64,000 bases of DNA from Niabella yanshanensis (GTDB lineage Bacteria > Bacteroidota > Bacteroidia > Chitinophagales > Chitinophagaceae): the NCBI RefSeq assembly GCF_034424215.1, contig NZ_CP139960.1:3844001-3908000 (forward strand), in the 5' to 3' direction. The notes under the pieces were generated by a model that saw only the letters and a list, made by a program, of their open reading frames with translations, did not search any database and was not told the origin of the DNA. Made by a program: the position numbers and the translations under genes. This document shows positions 1-9,046 of the stretch, piece after piece. How positions within the stretch are numbered: the stretch's first letter is position 1; each line of letters starts with the position of its first letter.

Positions 1-66
1 GCTGAATAAATTCTGTAAGTCCTGGTCTTTCAAGTTCCAGCTTAAGTTACCAACGTAAATGTTCAT
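1..66 (-). CDS. RNA-binding protein with RRM domain (5' end only)
   Basis: Only the first 22 codons are in the window; the gene reads leftwards off the edge. The visible N-terminus contains IYVGNLSW, which matches the RNP-2 motif (first beta strand) of an RNA recognition motif. Bacterial single-RRM proteins of this kind are small cytoplasmic RNA chaperones of about 80-110 residues, often cold-induced. The ATG at 66 is the natural start because the RRM begins at residue 2-3. What follows the RRM, such as a Gly/Arg-rich tail, cannot be seen. Function beyond RNA binding is inference. Confidence 0.8.
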   Translation of the reverse strand, partial: MNIYVGNLSWNLKDQDLQNLFS

Positions 67-230
67 TTTTTTTGTTTTAAGAAATTTTAAAGAAAGTGAG
101 AAACAGTAGCCAAGATCAATGAACATTTATTGTACCATGGAACTTTAATACTGAATATACACCATAATAATATTACAAATATACTGGTAAATTTATCGTA
201 TCCCCAATAATTTTATTTTACCAAATAATT

Positions 231-260
231 ACCAAAAACGCCCGACCTAGGGGCCGGGCG
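231..260 (-). terminator. Rho-independent terminator of the rpsF-rpsR-rplI operon
   Basis: On the reverse strand a GC-rich hairpin with arms CGCCCG/CGGGCG (239-260) is followed directly by a U tract (231-238). It lies 28 bp after the rplI stop codon, where transcription of the ribosomal-protein operon should end. Confidence 0.85.
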
Positions 261-287
261 CTATAAGTTGCTTCGAAAAGAGAGGAA

Positions 288-734
288 TTATTCAGCAATT
301 ACTTCAAAATCAAGTTCGGTGGAATGACCATTCCCGAAATCAATAGTAGCTTTATGTGTGCCTAATTCTTTTACTTCTTCGTTGATGTGAATTTTTTTGC
401 GGTCGATTTCATAACCTTTTTGCTCGCGGATGGCTCTGCTGATTTGAAGGTTAGTTACACTGCCGAAAATTTTACCAGATGTGCCGGTTTTAGCTCCGAT
501 TTTAAGAGGAGATGCGCTTAGCTTGCTGATAACATCGTTAATTGCAGCCAACATAGCATCTTCTTTTTTCTTCGCTTGTTTCAGTCTTTCTTCCAGCTGT
601 TTTTTGTTGCCGGCGCTGTTTTCAACCGCTAACTTGCGGGGTAATAAAAAGTTACGTGCATAGCCGTTTTTAACGGTCACCACTTCGTTAACACCACCCA
701 AATTATCTACATCCTGTATTAAAATTACTTCCAT
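288..734 (-). CDS. rplI: 50S ribosomal protein L9
   Basis: Encodes bacterial L9 (148 residues), a 23S rRNA-binding protein of the large subunit near the L1 stalk. The N-terminal half shows the L9 signature: MEVILIQDVDNLG, then a GYARNFLLPRKLA segment, followed by the long linker helix rich in Lys/Glu and a C-terminal domain. A longer frame opens ten codons upstream (to 764), but L9 proteins start at this M-E-V-I-L sequence, so the ATG at 734 is chosen. It is the last gene of rpsF-rpsR-rplI and is followed by a clear terminator. About 150 bp separate it from rpsR. Confidence 0.97.
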   Translation of the reverse strand: MEVILIQDVDNLGGVNEVVTVKNGYARNFLLPRKLAVENSAGNKKQLEERLKQAKKKEDAMLAAINDVISKLSASPLKIGAKTGTSGKIFGSVTNLQISRAIREQKGYEIDRKKIHINEEVKELGTHKATIDFGNGHSTELDFEVIAE

Positions 735-884
735 TATATGGTTATTTAGTTCCCTTTTGCCCAATCGATGATTGTGACTGTCTCCACCAGTTGTGGGTTA
801 GGGAAGGTTACTAATGTTAAGCTAGTAGAAGATAACTAATAGTATGCAGGACATCCTACAGGCTATTTTCTACTTGCCGTTTTT

Positions 885-1148
885 CTATTTCAAAAGATCT
901 GTTACGTAAGGTAAAAGAGCCATCTGGCGTGCTTTTTTTACAGCATCAGATACCCTGCGCTGGAATTTTAAGCTGTTACCGGTTAAACGGCGTGGTAATA
1001 ACTTACCTTGCTCGTTCAGGAACTTTTTCAGGAACTCTATGTCTTTGTAATCAACATAGCGGATGCCATATTTTTTAAAGCGGCAGAATTTTTTTACGCG
1101 CTTATCTGTCTTAATGGCCGTCAGGTATTTTATTTCATTCTTTGCCAT
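885..1148 (-). CDS. rpsR: 30S ribosomal protein S18
   Basis: 87-residue S18, which binds 16S rRNA as a heterodimer with S6 in the platform of the small subunit. The diagnostic central stretch [10 protein letters not shown] and the C-terminal [10 protein letters not shown] are present, and the protein is strongly basic. It starts 4 bp after the rpsF stop, so the S6/S18 pair is translated from one message, as in most bacteria. Confidence 0.97.
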   Translation of the reverse strand: MAKNEIKYLTAIKTDKRVKKFCRFKKYGIRYVDYKDIEFLKKFLNEQGKLLPRRLTGNSLKFQRRVSDAVKKARQMALLPYVTDLLK

Positions 1149-1152
1149 AATA

Positions 1153-1509
1153 TTAAGCCTCCACTGCTTTTTCGGTTCCTGTTTTTACGCCTTTTGCCTT
1201 TTTAGCATTATACTCAACGGCGTATTTGTCGAGTTTAGTGCATAAATGACGAAGTACTGATTCGTCGCGAAGAAGCTGTATTTTCAGCCTCTCATTGAAG
1301 TCGGATGGCGCAGTATATTCCAATACCCAGTATAAACCAGTGGTTTTTTTCTGGATCGGATACGCCAGTGATTTCAATCCCCATGGATTTTCGTGAACGA
1401 TAGAGCCACCTGCTTCTGTTACCATACCGGCAAACTTTTTCTGAGCAGCTTTAAACTCATCTTCGCTTAAAACCGGGGTAAAAATCACCATCAATTCATA
1501 ATTGTTCAT
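1153..1509 (-). CDS. rpsF: 30S ribosomal protein S6
   Basis: 118-residue S6, partner of S18. The N-terminal [14 protein letters not shown] and the internal [19 protein letters not shown] stretch are typical of S6, with a short charged C-terminal tail ([16 protein letters not shown]). First gene of the operon. The leader carries a -7 promoter box at 1567-1574 and a hairpin at the predicted 5' end of the message. Confidence 0.97.
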   Translation of the reverse strand: MNNYELMVIFTPVLSEDEFKAAQKKFAGMVTEAGGSIVHENPWGLKSLAYPIQKKTTGLYWVLEYTAPSDFNERLKIQLLRDESVLRHLCTKLDKYAVEYNAKKAKGVKTGTEKAVEA

Positions 1510-1543
1510 TACCCTGAAATTTGATTAAAAAAATAAAAAATAT

Positions 1544-1563
1544 CCCCAGCTTTTGCTAAGGGG
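1544..1563 (-). promoter_or_regulatory. rpsF: Leader hairpin of the rpsF operon
   Basis: On the reverse strand the sequence forms CCCC-(TT bulge)-AGC-AAAA-GCT-GGGG, followed by an A/U-rich run with two long U stretches (1526-1543). It sits immediately downstream of the TATCTTTG promoter box, so the hairpin would occupy about the first 20 nt of the mRNA. It could be a 5' stabilising stem, an autoregulatory site for the S6:S18 complex, or an attenuator. The pairing is seen directly; the role is inference. Confidence 0.5.
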
Positions 1564-1566
1564 CTG

Positions 1567-1574
1567 CAAAGATA
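1567..1574 (-). promoter_or_regulatory. Promoter -7 box of rpsF-rpsR-rplI (TATCTTTG)
   Basis: Reverse-strand TATCTTTGCAG matches the Bacteroidota housekeeping -7 consensus TAnnTTTG. It is about 58 bp before the rpsF start. No convincing -33 TTTG was found. Confidence 0.65.
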
Positions 1575-1637
1575 CAAATTTTGGACGAATTAGGTATATT
1601 GTGAATAATTGAATAGATTTTGATTTTAAGTTGTTGA

Positions 1638-2648
1638 TTAGTATTTGATTACAATTTTTCCAATGGTGCTGCCGCTTTCCATTTGGCGGTGCGCGGTCTT
1701 AAAATTATCAGCCAAAAGGCCACTTAGGGTGGTTGTTAAGGTAGACTGCAAGGTTCCCTTGTCAAAGAGCTCCGCGGCTTTATTAAGAATAATATGCTGC
1801 TCGGTTATGTCCCCGGTCTGAAACATAGAACGGGTAAACATCAGTTCCCAATGAAAGCTCACACTTTTTGATTTAAGCTGGCGGAGATTTACGGGCTGCG
1901 TTGGGTCGCTGATAGAACCGATAGCGCCCTGAGGGCGAATTAATTCTGCGAAAGCATCCCAATACTGGTTGACATCAACAAAATCCAGTATGAAATCCAC
2001 CTGCCGAAACCCTGCAGACTTCACTTCATTTACCAAATCGCGATGGTTCACTACATAATCTGCACCCTGCTGTTGACACCATTCAACTGATTCAGGTCTG
2101 GATGCGGTAGCCAATACGGTCAACCCAGCCACTTTTTTCGCTATTTGTATAGCAATAGAACCCACCCCACCTGCTCCGCCAATAATCAGTATCGATTTGC
2201 CTTTATCTTTTTCATTAATGCGCATCCTGTCAAATAATATTTCCCAGGCGGTCAGCGTAGTGAGTGGCATAGCTGCTGCTGCTGCAAAAGTCAGGCTGAC
2301 TGGTTTTTTACCAACAATGCGTTCATCTACCAGCTGAAACTCTGCATTGGAGCCGGTTTTGGTGATATCGCCCGCGTAATATACTTCATCTCCTTTTTTG
2401 AAAAGAGTAACCTGGTCGCCAACCTCTTCCACAACGCCTGCCGCATCCCAGCCGATTATTTTAGGCATATCCAACGTTTTTCCTTTGACGCTGTTCTGCC
2501 TTATCTTATAATCAACAGGGTTTACGCCCGTTGCTTTTATTTTTACCAGCAGTTCATACCCGGTAGGCTTGGGTATTTCTGTTTCAAAGTCAATAAAGCT
2601 TTCTGTATCATTTATGGGGAGAGAGGTTGTAAATCCTACGGCTTTCAT
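1638..2648 (-). CDS. Zinc-type alcohol dehydrogenase-like / NADPH:quinone reductase family protein (MDR superfamily)
   Basis: 336-residue medium-chain dehydrogenase/reductase. The N-terminal GroES-like domain carries TGVNPVDYKIRQ, and the Rossmann domain (about residues 150-270) carries the cofactor loop GGAGGVGSIAIQIAKK. The Cys/His ligands of true zinc alcohol dehydrogenases are not seen, so it belongs with the zinc-free quinone/enone reductases that reduce activated alkenes or quinones with NADPH. Length is typical of the family. It is transcribed alone; the substrate is unknown. Confidence 0.85.
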   Translation of the reverse strand: MKAVGFTTSLPINDTESFIDFETEIPKPTGYELLVKIKATGVNPVDYKIRQNSVKGKTLDMPKIIGWDAAGVVEEVGDQVTLFKKGDEVYYAGDITKTGSNAEFQLVDERIVGKKPVSLTFAAAAAMPLTTLTAWEILFDRMRINEKDKGKSILIIGGAGGVGSIAIQIAKKVAGLTVLATASRPESVEWCQQQGADYVVNHRDLVNEVKSAGFRQVDFILDFVDVNQYWDAFAELIRPQGAIGSISDPTQPVNLRQLKSKSVSFHWELMFTRSMFQTGDITEQHIILNKAAELFDKGTLQSTLTTTLSGLLADNFKTAHRQMESGSTIGKIVIKY

Positions 2649-2727
2649 TACTATTTGTTTTAAATGTGAATGAGTTATCTAACAAAACAGGACAAACTTC
2701 GAAATTGTTTAGGAGATCAAAAGGGAA

Positions 2728-2757
2728 CAAAAAAAAGTTCTTTCGGCGAAGAACTTT
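2728..2757 (-). terminator. Terminator of the acidic-protein gene
   Basis: Reverse-strand hairpin AAAGTTCTT-CGCCG-AAGAACTTT runs into eight U residues, 30 bp after the stop of the gene ending at 2789. Textbook Rho-independent form. Confidence 0.85.
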
Positions 2758-2788
2758 ATTATTAATTATTATTAACCAAGATCAGGAA

Positions 2789-3268
2789 TTACTGATTATC
2801 TCCGAGGCTGTACTCGTTATTCTCTTCATCCTCCTCACCGATGTCTTCATTATCATCATCAGCTTCCTGGCCGGGCACGTCCAGATCCTTCCCATCCTGC
2901 GGTGTTCGCTCATTCAGCTTTTCACCGTCAAAATCCCGGTCATCCAGCCGCGCTCTTTTCAGATCTTCATCGTCAACATTGTTCAGCGATTCTGTATCTT
3001 TCAACAGTTCCCTTTCCTGCCGCGAAACATTAGCGTCGTCATTGACGTCAACCTCGTCTTCGTCAGTTTCCTCGTCAAAAATACCAACACCTTCTTCGTC
3101 GTCTGAGGCAATAGTGAGATCTGCCTCCTGGTTGGTTTCAGGCGGCTTTACATTAGCCTGACCGGGTATATCCTCCACATCCGGTAGATCAATAATTGAT
3201 TCTTCAGGCTTTAATTGTTCTTTGTCTTTTTCCGAATCATGTATATCGGATCCGTTTAAGTTTGTCAT
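2789..3268 (-). CDS. Highly acidic hypothetical protein
   Basis: 159 residues, dominated by Asp and Glu (for example IGEEDEENNEYSLGDNQ at the C-terminus), with no signal peptide, membrane segment or recognisable fold. It probably is disordered. The reading frame is supported by its own terminator downstream and by the biased composition, although such composition also creates long shadow frames (Ser-rich on the other strand). It stands alone between glmM and the MDR gene. No function is known to me. A second acidic protein of the same type is encoded at 25266-25670. Confidence 0.7.
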   Translation of the reverse strand: MTNLNGSDIHDSEKDKEQLKPEESIIDLPDVEDIPGQANVKPPETNQEADLTIASDDEEGVGIFDEETDEDEVDVNDDANVSRQERELLKDTESLNNVDDEDLKRARLDDRDFDGEKLNERTPQDGKDLDVPGQEADDDNEDIGEEDEENNEYSLGDNQ

Positions 3269-3340
3269 AGATAAAAGGTTTAGTGATTACTTTTATTCAG
3301 ACAAATACAATGCCATGCCGCCTGGCAGGTTACCGCAACT

Positions 3341-3367
3341 AAAAGCCCGGCTTTGCGGGCCGGGCTT
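3341..3367 (-). terminator. Terminator of glmM
   Basis: Reverse strand: AAGCCCGGC-CCGCAAA-GCCGGGCTT followed by UUAG. The stem has 9 bp and starts 23 bp after the glmM stop codon. Confidence 0.85.
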
Positions 3368-3390
3368 AAAGATCTTATTTCATTTTATTT

Positions 3391-4782
3391 TTATTTGATC
3401 TCTTCCTTAATGTCTTCCATTAATTTGTGGGCGATATGATTTGCCTTGCTTTCAAAATCACTTTCAGAATAGATCCTGATTATGGGCTCTGTATTGGAAG
3501 TGCGTAAATGTACCCAGTCATTATCAAATTCTATTTTTAATCCATCTTCATCGTTGATCGGATTTTTAGCATACTTCTCTTTGATGCTTTTAAAGATGGA
3601 GGCTACGTCAATACTACTGTCCAGCTCAATTTTGTTTTTGCTGATAAAGTAGTCAGGGTACTGCCGACGTAAGGACCCGATGCTGCCCTTTTTGCCCGCC
3701 AGGTGAGATAAAAACAAGGCAATGCCAATCAAAGCGTCACGACCATAATGGAAATCGGGTACGATGATACCTCCATTGCCTTCTCCGCCGATTACTGCGT
3801 TGGTTTCTTTCATCTTTGTTACCACATTCACTTCACCAACAGCCGAAGGCGTATAAGCGCCGCCTCTTTTCAAAGTAACTTCTTTCAAAGCTTTGGTACT
3901 GCTCATATTGCTTACCGTATTGCCGGGGCGCAGCGATAGTATATAATCGGCAACCGCAACCAGTGTGTATTCTTCTCCAAACATGCTGCCATCTTCGCAA
4001 ACAAAACAAAGGCGGTCAACATCAGGATCAACAGCAATTCCTAAATCGGCTTTCTCTTTAACAACCGTGCTGCTCAGTTCTGTTAGATGATTGGGTAACG
4101 GCTCAGGGTTATGTGCGAAATTGCCCGTTATTTCTTTATTTAATACGATAATATTTTCAACACCTAAAGCATTTAATAAGGCCGGAACAAAAGTGGCGCC
4201 GGTTGAATTGATAGCGTCCACCACTACTTTAAAATTTTTAGCCGCAATAGCCTCTTTATTTACCAGCGGATAGTTTAAGATCGCATCAATATGCTTTTGC
4301 ATATAAGAATCATTTTTTTGAATCTTACCCAGTTTGTCTACTGCAACAAAATTGAAATCCTCTGCCTCAGCAATGCGCAGTAATTCCTGGCCCGTTTCAG
4401 CAGAAATGAATTCGCCTTTTTCATTTAATAGTTTTAAGGCGTTCCACTCTTTGGGGTTGTGGCTGGCTGTCAAAATAATACCTCCATCCGCACCTTCCAG
4501 CGGAACAGCGATCTCAACTGTGGGGGTGGTGCTTAAATCAAGATCCACTACATCAATGCCCATGGCGGAGAGGGTAGACTGTACCAGGCTGCTCACCATT
4601 GCGCCGCTGATACGCCCGTCGCGGCCAATTACCACTTTTATATTTTTATCTTTTCCCGCGTTCTTCTTAAGGATGGCTCCATAAGCAGCGGTGAATTTTA
4701 CCACGTCCACCGGTGATAAAGTGTCGCCGGTTTTGCCGCCGATGGTACCACGGATACCAGATATACTTTTGATAAGAGGCAT
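3391..4782 (-). CDS. glmM: Phosphoglucosamine mutase
   Basis: 463-residue alpha-D-phosphohexomutase. It should convert glucosamine-6-phosphate to glucosamine-1-phosphate for UDP-GlcNAc, peptidoglycan and LPS synthesis. Catalytic loop TASHNP at 105-110 (phospho-Ser107), Mg-binding DPDVDR at 252-257, sugar-recognition GEGNGG at 333-338, and the C-terminal phosphate-binding loop RTSNTEPIIR. Members of this Bacteroidota clade are annotated GlmM, but a phosphomannomutase or phosphoglucomutase role cannot be excluded by reading. A -7 box (4817-4824) lies upstream. Confidence 0.88.
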   Translation of the reverse strand: MPLIKSISGIRGTIGGKTGDTLSPVDVVKFTAAYGAILKKNAGKDKNIKVVIGRDGRISGAMVSSLVQSTLSAMGIDVVDLDLSTTPTVEIAVPLEGADGGIILTASHNPKEWNALKLLNEKGEFISAETGQELLRIAEAEDFNFVAVDKLGKIQKNDSYMQKHIDAILNYPLVNKEAIAAKNFKVVVDAINSTGATFVPALLNALGVENIIVLNKEITGNFAHNPEPLPNHLTELSSTVVKEKADLGIAVDPDVDRLCFVCEDGSMFGEEYTLVAVADYILSLRPGNTVSNMSSTKALKEVTLKRGGAYTPSAVGEVNVVTKMKETNAVIGGEGNGGIIVPDFHYGRDALIGIALFLSHLAGKKGSIGSLRRQYPDYFISKNKIELDSSIDVASIFKSIKEKYAKNPINDEDGLKIEFDNDWVHLRTSNTEPIIRIYSESDFESKANHIAHKLMEDIKEEIK

Positions 4783-4816
4783 ATACTTATATGATTATTT
4801 TATATTATCAGGGGTG

Positions 4817-4824
4817 CAAATTTA
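4817..4824 (-). promoter_or_regulatory. Promoter -7 box of glmM (TAAATTTG)
   Basis: Reverse-strand TAAATTTGCACC matches TAnnTTTG, 35 bp before the glmM start. Just upstream is the short dyad GAGCC-A-GGCTC (4826-4836), of unknown meaning. Confidence 0.6.
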
Positions 4825-5006
4825 CGAGCCAGGCTCCGATTAATGGGAATTTGTGGATAATATTAATGTTAGGGAACATAGAAATTTGGGTCCAAAACAG
4901 CGTTGAATGTAAAAAAGACCTCCCAGGAAATCAGCACTAACGGCCGTTGGTTTGGATAACCCAGGCAGATCCATGACCCGGATTCTGCCGCTTGCCTAAT
5001 AATAAT

Positions 5007-5014
5007 TACTTTTG
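5007..5014 (+). promoter_or_regulatory. Promoter -7 box of metG (TACTTTTG)
   Basis: TACTTTTGCAGG matches TAnnTTTG and ends 29 bp before the metG ATG. No clear -33 element. An imperfect inverted repeat (GGCAGATCC at 4964-4972, GGATTCTGCC at 4980-4989) lies just upstream. Confidence 0.65.
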
Positions 5015-5043
5015 CAGGCTAATTATAAGTATTAAAGAAGGTT

Positions 5044-7140
5044 ATGAGTGAATTTAACAGAGTGCTGGTTACTGCCGCGTTGCCTTATGCAAACGGTCCC
5101 ATACATATCGGGCATTTAGCGGGCTGCTATGTCCCTGCAGATATTTACGTAAGATTTTTACGTGCTCAAAATAAAGATGTAAAGTTTATTGGCGGAAGTG
5201 ATGAACACGGCGTTCCTATTACGATCAGGGCTATGAAAGAGGGGGTATCTCCTCAACAAATTGTAGACCGGTACCATGAGCAGATCAAACACAGTTTTGA
5301 ACAAATGGGGATTTCGTTCGATATCTACTCGCGAACCTCAAGCCCGGTGCATCATGAAACGGCAGCGGCGTTCTTTAAGAAGTTATACGATGATGGTTTG
5401 TTTGAAGAAAAAGAGAGCGAGCAGTATTATGATGAGAAAACAAATACTTTTTTAGCCGATCGTTATATAGTAGGTACCTGCCCGGTTTGTGGTAATGGTA
5501 ACGCATTTGGTGATCAGTGTGAAAAATGCGGTAGCTCTTTATCGCCTGAACAACTGATTGACCCGCGTAGTGCGCTGAGCGATGCGATACCGGTTAAAAA
5601 GAAAACAAAGCACTGGTATTTCCCGTTACAGAATTATGAAGCGTTCCTGAAAAAATGGATACTCGAAGGGCATACTGAATGGAAAAATAATGTATTCGGG
5701 CAGTGTAAGAGCTGGCTGGATAGCGGCCTCCAAAGCCGTGCCATGACCCGCGATAGCAATTGGGGTATTAAAGTTCCTTTGCCTGACGCAGAAGGTAAAG
5801 TGTTATATGTTTGGTTTGACGCACCTATCGGTTATATTTCTGCAACAAAGGAATTAACAGAAAACTGGGCAGACTACTGGTGTAAAGAAGACACTAAGCT
5901 GGTTCATTTTATCGGTAAAGATAATATTGTGTTCCATTGTATCATATTCCCGGCTATGCTTAAAGCACATGGCAATTTTGTATTGCCGGATAACGTACCG
6001 GCCAATGAGTTTTTGAACATTGAAGGAGATAAGGTATCAACCAGCCGTAACTGGGCAGTTTGGGTACATGAATACATTAAAGATTTCCCCGGTTGTGAAG
6101 ATGTATTGCGTTATGTGCTTTGCGCCAATGCTCCCGAAAATAAAGACAATGATTTCACCTGGAAAGATTTCCAGGACCGGAACAATAATGAGCTGGCATC
6201 TATCTTCGGAAACTTTGTGAACCGTACGTTTGTATTGATGCATAAATTATGTGGGGGCAAAGTGCCTAAACTGCATACAGGCGTGCTAGATGAAAAAGAC
6301 AAATCGATCATTGCAGACATAGAAGCAGCGAAGGCAAAAGTTCAAACTGCCCTCGAAAACTATCGTTTCAGAGATGCGCTATACGAGGCTATCGACCTGA
6401 GTCGTAAGGGTAACAAATACATGCAGGAAAAAGAACCCTGGATTGTTGCTAAAAAGCTGGTCGAAGATCCGGAGGCGCAGAAAAGCATTGATAACTGTTT
6501 GCACCTGTGCCTGCAGTTAACCGCCAACCTGGCTATCCTGATCAACCCATTTTTGCCGGCTACCGCTAAAAAAATGCTGCATATGATGAAAGTGGTGGAT
6601 AAAATGCTGGATTGGGACAATGCCGGAAAGATCAATTTGCTGAGCGTGGGTTATTCTTTAAGGGCGCCTGAAATTTTGTTCAGGAAAATTGAAGATGCGG
6701 AAATAGAAGCGCAGATACAGAAATTAAAAGCCGGAAGCCAGCAAAAACCTGAAGCTCCGGCTAAAGAAGCGGAAGCAAAGGTCGAAAGCGCTGAGGCTGT
6801 ATCTGCTTTAAAGCCTGAGATTGTTTTTGATGATTTCGCTAAAATAGACCTAAGATCAGGAACCATACTCTCAGCAGAAAAAGTAGAGAAAGCCGATAAA
6901 CTTTTAAAGCTGCAGGTGGACCTTGGCTTTGAAAAAAGAACTATAGTGTCGGGTATTGCCCAGCATTTTGATGCGGATACGATAGCTGGTAAAAGGGTAA
7001 TAGTGGTAGCAAACCTGGCTCCCCGTAAAATGAGAGGCATAGAAAGCAACGGGATGATTTTAATGGCTGAAGATGCGGAAGGCAAGCTGATATTTGTGAA
7101 CGGAGAAGAGGGGGCTGTTAATGGAAGTAAGGTGAGCTAG
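5044..7140 (+). CDS. metG: Methionyl-tRNA synthetase with C-terminal tRNA-binding domain
   Basis: 698-residue class I synthetase that charges tRNA-Met. HIGH motif at residues 21-24; zinc knuckle of the four-Cys type (C146/C149 and C159/C162); KMSKS loop as KVSTS at 330-334, a common variant. After an Ala/Glu-rich linker (about 565-595) comes an EMAP/Trbp111-type OB fold that begins [12 protein letters not shown] and includes [16 protein letters not shown], the dimerising tRNA-binding module of long MetRS forms. Own promoter and terminator make it monocistronic. Confidence 0.97.
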   Translation: MSEFNRVLVTAALPYANGPIHIGHLAGCYVPADIYVRFLRAQNKDVKFIGGSDEHGVPITIRAMKEGVSPQQIVDRYHEQIKHSFEQMGISFDIYSRTSSPVHHETAAAFFKKLYDDGLFEEKESEQYYDEKTNTFLADRYIVGTCPVCGNGNAFGDQCEKCGSSLSPEQLIDPRSALSDAIPVKKKTKHWYFPLQNYEAFLKKWILEGHTEWKNNVFGQCKSWLDSGLQSRAMTRDSNWGIKVPLPDAEGKVLYVWFDAPIGYISATKELTENWADYWCKEDTKLVHFIGKDNIVFHCIIFPAMLKAHGNFVLPDNVPANEFLNIEGDKVSTSRNWAVWVHEYIKDFPGCEDVLRYVLCANAPENKDNDFTWKDFQDRNNNELASIFGNFVNRTFVLMHKLCGGKVPKLHTGVLDEKDKSIIADIEAAKAKVQTALENYRFRDALYEAIDLSRKGNKYMQEKEPWIVAKKLVEDPEAQKSIDNCLHLCLQLTANLAILINPFLPATAKKMLHMMKVVDKMLDWDNAGKINLLSVGYSLRAPEILFRKIEDAEIEAQIQKLKAGSQQKPEAPAKEAEAKVESAEAVSALKPEIVFDDFAKIDLRSGTILSAEKVEKADKLLKLQVDLGFEKRTIVSGIAQHFDADTIAGKRVIVVANLAPRKMRGIESNGMILMAEDAEGKLIFVNGEEGAVNGSKVS

Positions 7141-7162
7141 GCATCGTACAAATTATAACTGT

Positions 7163-7200
7163 AAAGGGCTTCTCATTTTTGGGAAGCCCTTTGTTATTTC
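7163..7200 (+). terminator. Terminator of metG
   Basis: Perfect 10-bp stem AAAGGGCTTC/GAAGCCCTTT, then TTGTTATTTC, 22 bp after the metG stop. Confidence 0.85.
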
Positions 7201-7412
7201 TACTGATAGCCCTAAGCAAGCGGTTTCCATTTTCTATCGTTATATAAATTATAAAAAAACGACAAAAGTTTTTGGTAGACGTTTCTTCTGTTTGTCGACA
7301 ATGTTCCATTATCCGTCTTCCTGTTCTGTCCATTAATCTATTATTGGTTTTTAACCATTCCCGGTGAGATAGTTTTACAGCTGTAATCATTTTTACCTCT
7401 ACAATACCTGCA

Positions 7413-7733
7413 ATGAAAGCTGTAAAAATAATAGTACTCGCCTGTTTCCTCAGTTTGGGATTAAATGCTATAGGCCAAAGCAAGGAAGCAAAGCTGAAGC
7501 CATGGGTATGTTCCAATGGTTTTTGGGTGGTAGAAACGAATGTTAAAACGCCTCTTTTTAATAAAGTCAGATTTTATACCAATAATGGCTTGTTGATGGA
7601 AGAAAAAGAAATAAATGGAGCCCGGTTGAACGTTAAAAAAAGAAAAGTAAAAATAGAGCTAAAACAAATGCTGGAAGCAGTAGCGTTAGCCTGGGAGCAG
7701 CAACATAAAAGCGAGTGGGTGAAAAGATATTAA
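7413..7733 (+). CDS. Small exported protein of unknown function
   Basis: 106 residues with a Sec signal peptide (basic start MKAVK, hydrophobic core, likely cleavage after NAIGQ). The mature part is about 85 residues, basic, with a beta-rich middle (GFWVVETNVKTPLFNKVRFY) and a basic C-terminus. I do not recognise a family. It lies just upstream of the LytS-type kinase gene on the same strand but has its own terminator, so co-transcription is not assured. A target or accessory role for the two-component system is possible but only inference. Confidence 0.7.
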   Translation: MKAVKIIVLACFLSLGLNAIGQSKEAKLKPWVCSNGFWVVETNVKTPLFNKVRFYTNNGLLMEEKEINGARLNVKKRKVKIELKQMLEAVALAWEQQHKSEWVKRY

Positions 7734-7753
7734 TGTTTTTCTTTAGCACAATT

Positions 7754-7786
7754 GGCCCCGTGTCTTTCCAGGCATGGGGCATTTTC
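7754..7786 (+). terminator. Terminator after the small exported-protein gene
   Basis: GCCCCGTG...CATGGGGC stem (7755-7762 with 7773-7780, one G-U pair) followed by ATTTTC. It separates the 106-codon gene from the kinase gene. Confidence 0.6.
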
Positions 7787-7882
7787 AATAAAAGCCGTTT
7801 GTCGACGAAAATTGCAGTTTGGTCAACTATTCCTGTAAATACTTTTTTCAGCCGTGCTTCCATTGTAATTTTAATATTGTTA

Positions 7883-9046
7883 ATGGAAAAGTACCCTTTT
7901 ATATTTTCTGACGAAGGGAAGTACCGCATCAGGCGACATGTGGCGTTTTGGACATTCTGGTGGATATTTCAGGCTTTTTTATATTCTTTTATTGCCTGGA
8001 ACAGCAATGGACGTTATAATGAGCGGTTGATTATTGCTTTTATTGAGTCTTTTATATTTACCTGGAGCCATATGTTTCTGGCTTATGCGCTAATGTACTT
8101 TGTGATTCCGCGTTTCCTGTTACAGCAACGTTATTATGCTACCGCTGTTTTAACGATTGCCTTGTTCCTCGCAACAGCCTGGATTTCCGTATTGCTGGGT
8201 AATTACATCATTAACCCTATTATCAATATATTGGCCGATCAGGGATATGTTTTTCGTGACGAAATGAAGCCTATTATTATCCATCGGTCGATGATGGGTG
8301 TCTTGCGGGGTGGCCTTACGACCGCAGGTATTGCAGCTGCTATCAAGTTGATGAAGCACTGGTATGTTAAAGAGCAGCGCAACCTGCAGCTTCAAAAAGA
8401 AAATGTAGAGTCTCAACTTCAACTATTAAAGGCACAGGTGCATCCGCATTTTTTGTTCAATACCTTAAATAATATTTATTCCCATACACAGGATACCGCA
8501 CCGGTGGCTGCTAAACTCATCACCGGTTTGTCAGATATCCTCCGGTTTATCCTGTATGAAGGTAATAACGCTTTGGTTCCTTTAAGCAGGGAGTTACAGA
8601 TGATACGGGACTATATCGACCTGGAAAAAATAAGATATGGAAACCGTTTGGAACTGCATCTCGATTTACCTGACCAAACGGATGAGCTGTATATAACTCC
8701 ATTGTTGTTGCTGCCACTGGTAGAGAATTCTTTTAAACATGGGGCGAGCAGTATGTTAGATCAGCCATGGATCAACATGAAGGTAAGCATCAATGGCAAT
8801 CGTATGCACATGAAACTGGTGAACGGTAAAACCGGGGTTCCGCAGCCCGCAAAATCTTCAGGCATTGGTATCCGGAATGTAAAAACGAGATTGGCCTTAC
8901 TCTACCCGGGCAAGCATGAATTTACTATCACCAATGAGGAAGAAGTGTTTATCCTGAATATGAAAGTGGAACTGGAGCGAAAATCAAAACCGTCTGTGGT
9001 GAAAACTGTTTCCCCGGTAATTGAACAGCTACAAAAACAAGTATGA
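7883..9046 (+). CDS. Sensor histidine kinase, LytS/YehU (HisKA_7TM-less, His_kinase) type
   Basis: 387 residues. Four hydrophobic segments in the first 150 residues form a membrane sensor, followed by the internal region QVHPHFLFNTLNNI, whose second His (H189) is the phosphorylated residue of the His_kinase family, then an N box (LVENSFKHG) and a G box (GIGIRNVKTRL). An upstream frame extends to 7715, but that part overlaps the terminator and the preceding gene, so the ATG at 7883 (MEKYPFIF) is chosen. Its stop overlaps the response-regulator start (ATGA), so the two are translationally coupled. The signal sensed is unknown. Confidence 0.92.
   Translation: MEKYPFIFSDEGKYRIRRHVAFWTFWWIFQAFLYSFIAWNSNGRYNERLIIAFIESFIFTWSHMFLAYALMYFVIPRFLLQQRYYATAVLTIALFLATAWISVLLGNYIINPIINILADQGYVFRDEMKPIIIHRSMMGVLRGGLTTAGIAAAIKLMKHWYVKEQRNLQLQKENVESQLQLLKAQVHPHFLFNTLNNIYSHTQDTAPVAAKLITGLSDILRFILYEGNNALVPLSRELQMIRDYIDLEKIRYGNRLELHLDLPDQTDELYITPLLLLPLVENSFKHGASSMLDQPWINMKVSINGNRMHMKLVNGKTGVPQPAKSSGIGIRNVKTRLALLYPGKHEFTITNEEEVFILNMKVELERKSKPSVVKTVSPVIEQLQKQV

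Noticed and set aside
2841-3161. Ser-rich 106-codon frame opposite the acidic protein
   Set aside because: Ser-rich translation is the expected shadow of Asp/Glu codons on the other strand; the same applies to 25393-25626.
4964-4989. Imperfect inverted repeat GGCAGATCC/GGATTCTGCC upstream of metG
   Set aside because: Noted only as promoter-flanking; one bulge and no similar copy elsewhere, so no function is claimed.
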